DNA of 64,000 bases from Sipunculus nudus. Lineage: Eukaryota > Annelida > Sipuncula > Golfingiida > Sipunculidae. Below the pieces are notes generated by a model. It was not told the DNA's origin, did no database searches, and saw only the letters and a program-made list of their open reading frames with translations. Every line of letters starts with the position of its first letter. Position 1 is the stretch's first letter. The DNA is taken from NCBI GenBank assembly GCA_026874595.1, contig CM049313.1:22936008-23000007 (forward strand), written 5' to 3'. Made by a program: the position numbers and the translations under genes. Positions 43,333-54,740 of this stretch are shown in pieces.

Positions 43333-45036
43333 ACTTCAACACCTTTAATGTGTGTTTTTAAATCATGATTATTTGTATTAAATTTATAATGAATAACATC
43401 AAAATGGTGTTGTATGGTGTTATAAATCCTGTTTTATTTCTAATTTTGTAATTGAAAAGGTTGTGACCATATGCGCGTGTATGCAGACTGGCAGACGTAT
43501 ATTTGTGTACATTGGTATCGAGCAGGCCTTCTACAAAAAAAAGTGTGACGTGATTTTAGCCCGAATCCCTGCGTTCACGCAGATCCTATGCGTGAAAAAC
43601 GACGCTCCTGTGACGATTTTCACGTATACACGCACATTCGCAAATACGATGACGAATACATGGAAACACCCCAGTTGACAAATCATATATGAGCGATGTT
43701 TTACACATATACGCGCACATGGAAACACATCTATGCTTACGGTTGAAATGATTGCTTATTCTGAGATTATTATGTATGGGAGAAATAAAACACATGCACT
43801 TTATATACTTTTATGTATACAAATTATCCGTTCTACGTTTCAAAACTGAGATGTGATATCAGTATTATAAAATTTGTTTAAAATACGTTTTAACTAGTTT
43901 TATATTGTTTCAGGAAAACTATCTTTATTATGATTACATTCCCCTCGGTCATTTAAAATTGATTCTATCGATAATTATACGTGATGGAACGTTTTGCAGT
44001 AAATTATATTTTATACCGATTTATTTATCGTGGATTTTACACACTCATTGTTCATTGCATAAATAACAGAATTAAATATTACAACCAGGGACTAATTGCA
44101 CAATGTCCATCTACAATAAAGGACTGAAGGGACATTCTCAGCTCGTCTTTTATTATATGGCTTATTTTGCCTCTTATTTTCCATTCTCATGCAAGCAATA
44201 TAGATAAATGCAACACAACAAAAATATCCTTATACCGGTATGCATTTAGAAAATATTTGCACCATAATCACGAGCAATTTTCCTCAGTTCATTGGTTTGT
44301 TAGGTGCTGTAAACCTTCATATGATTCGGAATGTGGTCCCTGTATGCGGTCGCGGATAAAATACATGTATATATGTGTAATATATATATATCTATATATC
44401 TATATATATATATATATATTATGACTATTTTCCCTGTAATTTAAAACATGAATGGATAAGATTAGTTATATGTAAACATGAATTGACAACATAAGGGAAT
44501 GTTTTATATATATTTGCAATGATTTCGTTTCCAGACGAGGACATTTTTCCTTTTGACTCGATCCACAATCACGCCCGTACCGCATCCGCAACCCCTTAAA
44601 GGATTCGTAGTTCATGGTATATATGTTAATCTTTGAATGAGTTAGATGCTGTTAAATGTGATCTGCTTTCCCAACTTTAAACAAGAAGGGATAAAAAACC
44701 GATAGCCGTCATACATGTTATGTTATAATGAAGTTATAGGTTGTAATAATTTGTTATTATTTACACATGTCATTACATATGGTAGGCACGGCACAATAAT
44801 TGTATTAGGTTTACTAATCTCAGTCGAGTATAAGTAGAAAAATACCGTCTGACGACACTTGTACACGTTTTCGTTACCGTAACGGATGGTCCGGACCGTC
44901 CGTTAAATTATCGAAAAAATTGAGGCATTTACGAACGAGAAGAATTTAAAGAAAGTTTCGAGTTACCCAAAAAATGTGTAACGATGGAGTAACGAGTTCG
45001 TTATGCATTCGTTCGGCTTACGAATGCTTCGAGTTC
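43333..45036. other. Region without recognised gene
   Basis: AT-rich. It contains a TA microsatellite (about 44375-44420) and a near-perfect 24-nt palindrome AACGGATGGTCC/GGACCGTCCGTT (44881-44904). No coding domain is seen. Confidence 0.4.
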
Positions 45037-45037
45037 A

Positions 45038-45061
45038 CCCCCCCCCCCCCCCCCCCCCCCC
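45038..45061. repeat. Poly-C run (~24 nt)
   Basis: An uninterrupted C homopolymer. It is a likely site of length error or polymorphism. Confidence 0.9.
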
Positions 45062-45068
45062 AGGTTCG

Positions 45069-45692
45069 GTAACACTATACAGCATGAAATGTCTAGGAGA
45101 ATGAATAAAGAAGTCAGTGGTTTTTTGTTAACAAATAATTTTATTATTCTTAGAACAATCCTAACATTACAATACACTAAATCAATACAATTACACAGTA
45201 TGACAATAAAAATGTACAGACCAGAGTGTCCGGATCCTAGGTTTGATTCCTGGATACCACCACTAACACAGCTCAACAAGAGTCATTTAACACCAATATT
45301 CAACGTAAATAGTAATAATCCAAAGGCAACTGGAGACAGTCCGTATAAAATCTGTATTAAGTCCGTTAATATCTTGCACCACTGCAATTATCGGTAAGGT
45401 TCCAAAACTGACGAGAAAGTAACACTCTTAGTGCTCGCCGGTATTTTCCTTTCTGTCGGCTCTAAACACAGCCCCTTATTTGTTGCTTCTCACCAGAAAT
45501 TTCTAGAAATGGAAAATTCCAAAGAACAATACACACGCACATGAACAGACCCGAAACATCTAGAACAAAAAACGCTGTGTGTCTACGCTTCAGACCCTAC
45601 ACGCGAGACAGCGCCCAACAAGCGAGGTTCCCATAGCAACGAACTATGCCTGCGCTACACGAATGAGAATGTCAACCGATACATGTAACACT
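45069..45692 (-). repeat. Possible solo LTR or LTR-like segment
   Basis: On the minus strand the segment begins TGTTACATGTATCGGTTGAC, has a polyadenylation-like AATAAAA (about 45140), and ends near a second GTGTTAC. The 8-mer GTAACACT occurs at 45069, 45419 and 45685 on the plus strand. The overall look (TGTTACATG start, polyadenylation signal) suggests an LTR, but there is no partner copy in the window and the ends are not defined. Confidence 0.28.
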
Positions 45693-46534
45693 CTTGACAG
45701 GCTAAAAATGATTTTGAAGGTAAATTAACTGTGCAAGTTAAATGTAGAATCTTTGTAAGGATGAATTCTTCTTTATCATTGAGAATAAAATTAACACTTC
45801 TTCAGATACTGTGGTAAGAATTTAATAGTATACAGTTTAGCCAAGTAATAAATAAACTTCAAATGTATTTCGAGACGTTTATAATCTTAACGTCTTAAGG
45901 AATATTAACTGACATTTATATAATTCAAATCGATAATTAAAAGTTCAAATTAATTCAGAAACATTTTATTCGATTAAAAATTCTCATTTAAAGCAAACTT
46001 TCTCATTTGATTATGAAGAGAAAAAAAGACCAAACCTATTTCATGACAACGGTTTAATATTTCAATTTCTACAGTCAACTGTATTTTTTACAAATATTGT
46101 GCCTGATGACTCATACCCTTAAAAAAGTTCATGTTAATTACTTGTGCACAATCAAACAACGCACAAAAAAGAACTTTCAAGAAATTAAGATGTGAGTGCG
46201 TATATTTTGCAGTTTTGGTGTGTAAAAATGTTACTGAGGTATCAAGGCTTTTGATCTATATTCCAAGGTTCATAAGTGCGTCGTGAATCCAGATAATATC
46301 CAAATAAACGTCCTTCCTTGATGCTCATGAAAAGGCGGATCTACACAAATATCCTTTTTAACCGTTCCTGAGGTGCCCTGAAACTTTCATGAGATTCCGC
46401 ATATGACTGCGCTATTATATTATGAAAAAAAAACACATGCTCACCAACGACGATAAATGCACACCGTTCTTGCGGAGGCAATAAAACCATTATTTATGTA
46501 TGCGGCATACTGAACCAAATTTCTCTGAAAATTT

Positions 46535-46596
<62 letters not shown>

Positions 46597-47879
46597 AGCT
46601 TTTAGCTAGACAAATTTGAGTGCCGGCTTCTGATTTTGGTGAAGCAAGTGGAGGTGGTCACGGCGGGGGTTAGGGGCCATCTTTTTCTTTGTAAGCTTCA
46701 TCTTTGCCTTGTCCTGTGTGTTATAACTATATTTTTAATGATTTTTCTTGTTCTCCACTTCTTCATTTTTGTAAACATACTTATGAGGTACACTTTAAAT
46801 GAAGTTTGGGTAATAAATAACGGAAGTTCCATTGCTGTATCTGATTTTTTGTTGTTGTTTTTTTTAATGATCTTTAAGATCTTTTATGCCGGTCATTTGG
46901 TTGCAAAAGTAAGCTTTGTGCCGGCCAGCTGAAGCCCGTCCCGGATACCCTCGACCGGCGTGGCTATAACCCTATATATATTATATTATATAGGTTACAC
47001 ATATATATAAGGTTTACGCATTTTTCAATTAAATATAAGGCACTCTTAGAAGAGAAAGCCCTAAGGATTATATTGCTTTATAGATATTCGGTTAATCCTC
47101 TTCAAAGTTACCAAATACAACTAAACTTTAACAGAAAATTTTTAATGTGGCTTTCATGGGTACCATTGGCCCAGAACTCTCTAATTGAAATCAGGAGACA
47201 TGGTCAAATGATATATCGATGCTTTCAAGAGTGGGGTCGTTTGACAAGAAATATTCACCATAAATATATTTAAGATTAAGAACTGTAGGAGACCATACAG
47301 CCTAGCAGATTGTAGATCTGATAAAATTTATAACCAACTTCAGCTGGTTGGGAAATAATTTTCTGTCTTGTCTTTGTTTAATAGTGTACATTTTAGTATT
47401 ATGGGCACAGCTGCTCAAAATAAAACGGAACTTATTTTAGGAATCAACAAGTTTCTTCCTTTAAAGAATGCTAAATTTACAAACAAAGAAAACTCGACTC
47501 ACCTCTAAGGTCCAAGTTTTCAATTAAATATATGAAACTCTTAGAAGGGTCTACATGCTTTTTTGAGAATTCGCCTAAACCTTTTAAAGATTACCAAATC
47601 CAACAAAAAAGTTGCAGAATATGTCGTGTTTAACAGCTGCAACTTTCACTGAATCTCAAACCTCTTTAAAGTGACATTCTGGGTACAATTCGCGTCTCTG
47701 CTTTTACTCTTGTAAATGAAATATCTAAATGTTGCAGATGAAGATTCATTATAACGTCATGTAAATCTTTATCAACCAGTGTATTACTGTAAGCATAATG
47801 AAATGAGTCAAAGCATCTTGTTCATACAGAAAACCAATGCTCGAAACCGGTAGGCCTGAAATTTCCAAATATGTGAGTT
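45693..47879. other. Region without recognised gene
   Basis: AT-rich. It contains a TA microsatellite of ~55 bp (46539-46594), a short relic of SINE family B near 46920-46975, and a diverged direct repeat (TTTTCAATTAAATATA...CTCTTAGAAG at about 47021 and 47517). Confidence 0.4.
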
Positions 47880-47945
47880 TCATAATATCAACAAAACATT
47901 TGAAAACAGGATATCTAAATATGGTGATGGGGTACCAGTGTCTAC

Positions 47946-48138
47946 GTAGGGCAGCGAGAGTTTCCGCATGTTGGGTAGATGCGACAAGATATCTTCAAGT
48001 TCAGTCTGAGTCACACAGATCAGACCATCAGCAGAATCTATTGATACTATTCGCAAGACCCGTGTCGCACTATATAGAGCCGCATGTAACTGATTTGACA
48101 CAGCTGGTAAGGCAAGAACATCTGACAAGTCCATGTAG
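47946..48138 (-). CDS. Putative F-box/LRR-like protein exon
   Basis: The minus strand opens after TTAGAAGGAATTGCAG (acceptor) with YMDLSDVLALPAVSNQLHAA, which resembles the second half of an F-box, and continues to ELEDILSHLPNMRKLSLPYV, which resembles a leucine-rich repeat. A possible donor GTAGAC follows at 47945. Joined to the exon at 48522-48704 the reading phase fits (2 bases plus 1 base make an Asn codon), and the F-box-like stretch FQLMVLN + YMDLSDV spans the junction. F-box proteins link substrates to SCF ubiquitin ligases. No first or last exon is found in the window. The family assignment is inference. Confidence 0.45.
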
Positions 48139-48521
48139 CTGCAATTCCTTCTAACACATAAACAGGGAGCTGGCACAATGACATCATAAACGGTCGATAT
48201 CCTTTAAAGTACACAATCAAGATTATCAGGGATATTAAATAAATTTAGGCAAAAATTCATATTCCGAGACAATACTGGCTCAGTCCACTGGCTCAGAACC
48301 GAACGGCCTTGTATCTTTTGATTTATGATAATATCGTGATTGAAAACAGTGTTTGTGTGCTATTCTACAAGCTATATCTAACGATCAAATTTCCTACCTG
48401 AAATAACTGTTTTACGACAATACATGGTAAAACATATCCCAAGTCAAAAAGTAACAAAATATCATTTGATATAAAATGATTAATGTGCACTATAATATGT
48501 ATCAATCAAATGCGTGCTTAC

Positions 48522-48704
48522 TTGAGCACCATCAGTTGGAACGCACACTTTAAAAAATGCTCATCTGCACCATCTGCAGCTGGAACGTCAACCATTAATG
48601 GTGATCTATGCAGATATAATGCAGGATGGCAGTGGCAACGATGACCCGACAACATCGTAATGAGAAATACATCATATGTCCAACCGTTATATAGTCCGTC
48701 TGTC
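48522..48704 (-). CDS. Putative upstream exon of the F-box-like gene
   Basis: 183 bp between a good acceptor (poly-T then TTGTTTTCACAG) and a donor CTCAA/GTAAGC. The open frame contains SPLMVDVPAADGADEHFLKC and ends AFQLMVL, which would supply the first helix of the F-box continued in 47946-48138. Phase is 2 at both ends and consistent with the next exon. It could belong to a partial or decayed gene; other exons are not seen. Confidence 0.42.
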
Positions 48705-48929
48705 CTGTGAAAACAATAAAAAAATAAAGAATATGAGAGTATAAATATAATTAACAAGGGTATTCAATGAACACAGGTAGACATCTTGTGACCTTGTCAT
48801 CAAAGTAAAGGAACAAGTGTACAGTATTGACCATCCAGAATTAGAATTTGAGGATTATCCTTGCTTGGTCTGACATATTTTATGAAGTGTTACAGCCATT
48901 GCACGAACAGTTTTGTGTATACATCTGTC

Positions 48930-49010
48930 TCGCCCCATTGGTCGATCTAAAAATAGGTTATCTGAAGATGGGTCAGCGCCATCGGTCGACATAAAATATC
49001 AAGCTTTACA
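48930..49010. repeat. Relic related to the CATCGGTCGA palindromic repeat
   Basis: CCCCATTGGTCGATCTAAAA and GCCATCGGTCGAC resemble, in opposite orientation, the CATCGGTCGA/CATCGGCCGATGGG units at 53935-54040. Confidence 0.35.
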
Positions 49011-49389
49011 TTGTACATACAATAGAAGTAACATGCAATATTTATATTTTAGTAACAGATACGTAAAATATCATGCTGTACAATGCATTAACAATAATTT
49101 TTTTTTCAGTATGTAATGTATGATATAGTTTCAAAGGTAATAAATATGGGAAACGGGACTCTTTTGTTTCAGTGGAGGCAATTTTAACATTGTAACAAAA
49201 CATAAGTGGTTTTGTTTTCATAACATTTATTTTTTTTAAAACACGTACATACAACAAAAAGTAATACAATCTTACAGAAATGCAATTATCATCTGGTATC
49301 TCAGCATTTCCTATTTCTTCAGTTGTACACATAATATCTCTCTTTTCTGAGCTATAACATATTCTACTTTCTGTTTTTATTTCAACCGG

Positions 49390-50510
49390 TTTTCTGATTA
49401 CTTGTCAAACCGTAAACAACGAGTAGTAATAAACGGAAAATCTTCATCCTTCTTGTCTGTAAAGGCAGGAGTGTCACAGGGATCAATACTAGGGCCATCA
49501 CTTATTCTAGTATATATAAATCACTTGGTAGATTAATTGTGTAAAACAAATATAAGATTGTTTGTTGAAGATGCGTCACTCTTTGTAGTGGTAAGCGAGT
49601 TAAACTTTATGTCAGTAAACTGAATAATGATGTAAAATCTATTGGAAGATGGGCTAGAGAATGACAAGTCAAATTTAATCCAGATAAAACAGAAAGTATG
49701 ACATTTAGTAGGAGAAATGTAACAGCTCCATCTCTTGCTATGTTTGGCAAACCACTTTTGTCAAATAGTCAACACAGACACTTGGGAGTTATACTTCATG
49801 AACGTGGTAATTGGAAGGATCATATTAACTGCATCTGTGACAAAGCAGAAAAGAGAATTGACGTATTAAGATCGCCTATGTATAGGCTAAGTAGGAAAGC
49901 TCTAGAAATACATGTATTGTATATGTCATTTATACGACAAGTTTTAGAGTATGCAAGTGAGTTTTGGGATGGGTGTAGCGAAACCCAGGCAGGTCACCTA
50001 GAAGAAATCCAGCTAAATGCTGCTAGAATAGTTACAGATGCCACAAGGGGTACGTACCAGCCATGAACTTACCTACAGAGAAACAGGATGGCAAACATTA
50101 TCTGAGAGGCATAAAATCCGAAAATTGATACTCCTTTTTTTTAAGATAAGTGGACTAGCACCAAAATACACGTGTAACTTGATTCCGGAGTAGTTTGTAG
50201 TACCGCTCATTATCTGCGTACTGGAAATAATTTGAGACCTCCAGCAGTTTGCACAACCCTGAGACAAAATTCTTTTTTATTATCTACAATGTCACTGTGG
50301 AATTCTTTAAATTACCATCAAGAAACAGTCCTACAATCCTGAGTTTTAAGAAAAGGTTAGAATCAATTATACAAATCGATTTTGAATTGTTTACAGGCAC
50401 TCAGATGGTTCGAGAGGCACTGAAACATAATATATATATATATATATATATATACTTGCATATCACTATTAACACGCATCCTCTGGAATTCTGCAATCTT
50501 GCATGTATTT
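49390..50510 (+). pseudogene. Non-LTR (LINE) reverse transcriptase, 3' half, decayed
   Basis: The plus strand encodes FSDYLSNRKQRVVING, VSQGSILGPSLILVYINHL and RLFVEDASLFVVV. The last corresponds to the catalytic (F/Y)xDD box with the first Asp replaced by Glu and the second kept (FVED). A long open part follows (49698-50066: SNSQHRHLGVILHERGNWKD, KRIDVLRSPMYRLSRKALEI, ARIVTDATRGT), typical of the thumb and C-terminal region of LINE proteins. Stops and frameshifts occur before and after. The 5' half of RT is missing, so it is 5'-truncated as LINEs often are. A TA microsatellite lies in its 3' part (50431-50454). The clade is not assigned. Confidence 0.85.
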
Positions 50511-51187
50511 GATTTTGCATTTTTCCATATATTGGCAAAGAACGATGAGAGATGCCTAGGAGAACGATATAATCATATGGTTGTTTATTATGCACAGGTG
50601 CAATATGCATGTATTTGCAATTTTCTATTCTTGTTTTATGATATCATATGAATCTATTATTTGTATTTGAGGAGAAGAAGTAATATAAGGCTGTGCCCTG
50701 TTTTCTTATCCTCTTGCTATTTTGCAATAAAATAATGTTAAAATTAACTGTCACTCGCTGCCGCTGGAATAGAAGGGAGGGTTCCCGCTTGGCAGATGTG
50801 TGGCCAGATGACATATTGGATAAATTTAATTCTGCCTATTCAGATTTTTGCCCATAAGGAGGTTTTCGCATAAGCTATAGCTAAGACCCCAGAGTCACTG
50901 GAGTTGGTCTGTTTGTGTACGTTCATAACCTGAAGGGTTAGTTCCTCTGGACTAATCTCCATGAATTTCGCAATTTGGATGAAGCGGATGGTCTAGGATG
51001 GTTAGGTTTCCCTCTTAGATTAGAAACCCTCCCTGTCCCCTCCCTCCTAAAACGAGCCCTCCTAATGGATATGTGACCAGACCAATCGACTATGACAGGT
51101 AATGTAGATAATTAAAAACAATTTATGCTTTAAAGTTTCGAAAGCCAACACTTTCATTTAATTTTACATCCATATTGAGCAATAAGA
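50511..51187. other. Region without recognised gene
   Basis: Possible 3' untranslated remainder of the LINE (AATAAAATAATG near 50728), then sequence with no features I can name. Confidence 0.4.
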
Positions 51188-51189
51188 TA

Positions 51190-53931
51190 CAGTGGAGCGC
51201 CGTTCATCCGAACATCTCAGGGGACACGGGTTTTGTTCGGATAAACGAACGTTCGGATGAACGAACATCTGTAAAATAAAATCGTTTCATCGATGTTGTC
51301 ATCCCGGTATAACTACTAGATGGTGGTACGGTGTCACGGACTTCGGTTAGCTTTCAGAGTTATAAAAACGGGAACAGAACGGAATAATGTGTTATAAATA
51401 CCTTTTTACTATCAAATCAAAATTTCAATCAAGCTATTATAATATCTTTAATTACTTTATTAAGATTTTTTGTCAGTAAGGTACATGTACCTGTTAATCT
51501 TTCGCTGAACGTGTGGATATCCGCCATGATAGATTTACCGCCCTCGGTGCCGCCCCCTATGTGCAGACAGTTAAACTAAATGTGCTTGTGGGACTCATTT
51601 ATTACTTGCTGCGATGTAGAAATTGACAAAATATAAAAAAAAAGTTTTATATGAATGCACAGTTTATTTACAACAATAGTGCGGAAATATCACACAAATA
51701 TCACATGAAAACTGATGAACATGGGGTTCGGCGGATCACATGCATCGAGAAAGTCACATAATAAAATCAGTAAAAATAACTGCGGATATCAGACTGCCTG
51801 GAACGATAACTGCCTGCCTGATTTCTGATGTAGCGTAGCACACTCAAGTGAAGCGGGTCGGCCTTCGGTAGGCTCTCTAACCACGATAGAACACCTTCGA
51901 CATGAACAAATGCCTCTGAAGCTGTGGGTGGGGGCTTCACGGGGGCTGATGTGTCTTCCTCATTATCAGATGTCTCGGGAGCAGCTTCTTGAGTGACTGA
52001 CTGCACAATCTCCTCGTCTGTCAGCATTGCAGCAGTTGGTAGATCACCATCACAGTGGAGCCAGTCAGCAACTATCAGTTCACTGTAGTCCGAGTCCACC
52101 GCCTTGGCAACTGAGCTGACCTGAATGTCTGTCGGTGATTCCACCTCATCCGCATCAGCTGGGGGCTGAGCACCAGCAGGAGATTTAAGCTCCAGAAAAA
52201 GGGAATTCTTCCAGCACTTGTGGATTGTAGACTGTCTCAGGTCATTCCAGGCATCACCTAACAGGTTGATGGCATCACGCAAGTTGAAACCGCGCATCCG
52301 TTCTATGATGGACAAGCTGTTGTCGACGCAGTCTGCAAGCAAGGATGACAGCAAGCGTTTACGATAATATCGTTTTGTACATTCTATGATGCCAGCATCA
52401 CAGGGCTGTATCTTGCTGGTGCAGTTCTTCGGCAGGAAGATACACCATATGTTCCCGTCACTAGTCCGCAGTTCATCTTCAATGGGATGGGCGGGGCAGT
52501 TGTCCACAAGAAGTAATGCGCGTGCTGGCGTCTGCTTCAGACTCTCCCTGGCATACTGACGGACGGACGGGATGAATTCCTGGTGAAACCAATCCGTGAA
52601 GAGCTCACGGCTCATCCACGCGTTTTTCTGAGCCCGATACGCCACAGGCAGGGAGTCCATGTTCACGTGCTTGAAACACCTTGGTTTAGTTGACTTCCCG
52701 ATCACCAGGGGGCGCACTTTGTGTTTACCGGTTGCGTTGGTGCACAACAGAGCAGTAATCCGCTCTTTTGACACCTTATGTCCAGGAGCACATTTCTCGG
52801 ACGCATCAGCTAGGGTTTTGTCAGGCAAAACCTTCCAGTAGAGACCTGTCTCGTCGGCGTTTTACACTTGACAGTCTCTCAAACCTTCCCGTTCTTGCAA
52901 TTCACGCACGTGGGATCGGAATTCGTTGATGTGGCTGGTGTCCGCTGAAAAGGCCTCGCCCTGAATCTCAAGCTGCCGGATGCCGTGACTTTCCTTGAAC
53001 CGCTTGAGCCACCCACTTGACGCCAAAAATGTACTGTCAGAGCCATGCATCGACTTGTTGTACATCGCTGCCTTTTCCATCAGGATTGGACCGGAGATGG
53101 GGCTGCCTTTGGACCGTTCCTGCAGAAACCATGTGTATACAGCCGAATCCAGCTTGTCATCAGACGCCGTGCGCATCGTCTTTCGTCTCTTGGAAGCATG
53201 CGTGTCTGGCATCTGGCCCTTGAAATCCTTTATCTTCTGACCACTGTTCTTGATGTCACTAATAGTAGATCTGCCAACACTGAACTCTCTGGCATGCTCA
53301 GCTGCCTTGGTGCCTCGATCAAGTCTCTCCAGAATGCTGAGCTTGTCTTCAAGTGACAGGACATGGCGTTTGCGCTTGACATGAAACTTGAGTGCTGTGT
53401 TGTCGTGGTGAAGATTTGCTAAATTGTGAATGAACTTGCGTGTCATGGTATAGCTTATATAGAAGATAGATTTGCCTGCACTGTTAAACTGTTCAGATGA
53501 GTACAAGTTCGAGCGTATCAGAGTCCGACATTATCAGCTCAAAATCTACTCGCTCTCATGGCCGGATGGTTTGCAGGTGTGAACAACTCGACATTGCAGG
53601 ACACATGGTTAATGAGGGGACTCGGCCGGTGGTAGTTTTCACATCTATAACTGCTCAAATGAGTACAAGCCCAAGCTGCGTGTGTACAACTTGGGTAATT
53701 AGGCGTTGTCACACCTGCAGAAACGAACCGGTGATGCATTCATAATTAGTCGGGACTGACCGGGAGTAAATACACGAGCCATTATCAGTTCTTCTTATTG
53801 AATAAATATTATTTTTATATTTCCAGATTTTCAAAATTACGGATAAACGGTCATAATTTCGGTTCTCCAGTTTTAATTACAGATAAACGATTTCACGGAT
53901 AAACGGTGTTCGGATGAACGGCGCTCCACTG
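51190..53931 (-). mobile_element. Full-length Tigger-like (pogo superfamily) DNA transposon
   Basis: 2742 bp with perfect terminal inverted repeats of ~25 bp beginning CAGTGGAGCGCCGTTCATCC. TA dinucleotides flank both ends (51188-51189 and 53932-53933). Subterminal copies of CGGATAAACG/CGGATGAACG lie inside both ends. The single transposase gene is on the minus strand and is broken by only one stop codon. Confidence 0.95.
51767..53506 (-). pseudogene. Tigger-like transposase, one nonsense codon
   Basis: 579 residues in one frame from 53506 (a later Met at 53443 may be the real start) to 51767, with a single TAA at 52862-52864 (codon 215). Domains: psq/CENP-B N-terminal HTH (KRKRHVLSLEDKLSILERLD, about 43-95), CENP-B-type HTH (DDKLDSAVYTWFLQER...GWLKRFKESHGI), then a DDE core with D218 in NADETGL, D335 in LLVDNCPAH and D370 in SKIQPCDAGII. 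The stop falls one codon before NADETG, where the family usually has Tyr or Phe. An acidic tail follows (EETSDNEED-like, about residues 470-520). All other positions are open, so the inactivation looks recent. The enzyme binds the terminal repeats and moves the element by cut-and-paste. Confidence 0.93.
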
Positions 53932-53934
53932 TAT

Positions 53935-54045
53935 CAGCTGATGGCACAAACCCATCGGCCGACGGGCGACCCATCGGTCGATCAACTGATGTCGCAAACC
54001 CATCGGCCGATGGGCTAGATCGACCGATGGCGCGTGACGTATCCA
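53935..54045. repeat. CATCGGCCGATGGG palindromic repeat cluster
   Basis: The motifs CCCATCGGCCGACGGG, CCCATCGGTCGATC, CCCATCGGCCGATGGG and GATCGACCGATGG occur within 110 bp, separated by CAGCTGATGGCACAAA/CAACTGATGTCGCAAA. Several are near-perfect palindromes. It lies exactly between the Tigger element and the next transposase relic. Confidence 0.7.
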
Positions 54046-54049
54046 CTAC

Positions 54050-54740
54050 ATGCTCCTATTGCCCCTGCTGGCGCCCTCTCATCAGCTGATCGAGAATGCG
54101 TTGCTGAGGAAATATCATCATGGGCGGCAAGTAGGTCCCGGCGGCATTGATAGTGCACACAACTGTGACCGTTTTTTCTTTTTCTCCATTTGTGATTTCT
54201 ACACTTGTTTGATACCTGTCGTGGCAAGAATTTATTAGGGCTATGGACGTATGTAATGCCACTCTCCACGTTCCAAATGGACCTGGCTGTGACATTTTGA
54301 CATTTCTTAACTAGTCCTTCATAATCAGCGACCTAAACTAGTGGTTTCCTGATTGATATTTCATAGTGACGTGTGCAAAACCCATAGAACCAGTTAACTC
54401 CTGCTTGTTTGCTTTCTTTGTTAAAGGAATTTGTTTTACGTTGACTTTCTTCCATTTCGTAAGCCAGGCGCCGACCATCACTTGGTTGATTTCCGAAGCT
54501 AGAGCGCCCTTTCAATAAACTGGATATGAAACACTAACACCTGGAGTGCAATACCGGTTGGTGTCCCCACAACTTACAAAAACCCTGGCATAGAAACCTG
54601 TTTGTCCCAATGTCGTCTCAGTGTTCGGAGAGGCACCCCTAACTGATCAGAGACCTTCTTTAAGCTGCATACCTCAGCAAGGCATTTGATGGCATTTTTC
54701 AATGCTGCGTCACCATATGACCCTCTTGGTGCTTACATCA
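54050..54740 (-). pseudogene. pogo-type transposase fragment
   Basis: On the minus strand: a psq-type HTH (SYGDAALKNAIKCLAEVCSL, then GVPLRTLRRHWDKQ) near 54715-54580, then RLAYEMEESQRKT...GVNWFYGFCTRHYEISIRKP (54515-54333), then KEKTVTVVCTINAAGTYLPP of the catalytic domain (54295-54056). This order is that of pogo/jerky-type transposases. Stops and frameshifts separate the parts and the last catalytic residues are missing. It differs clearly from both other pogo-type copies in the window. Confidence 0.82.

Noticed and set aside
43463-43795. Overlapping open frames on both strands
   Set aside because: Rich in CAC/TGT and ACG motifs with no recognisable domain; no splice sites that fit.
44167-44424. 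An 85-residue plus-strand protein
   Set aside because: Its C-terminus is read through a TA microsatellite (IYIYIY) and the rest has no motif.
53497-53745. An 82-residue plus-strand protein at the end of the Tigger element
   Set aside because: Lies in the transposon's untranslated end, antisense to the transposase promoter side, with no motif.
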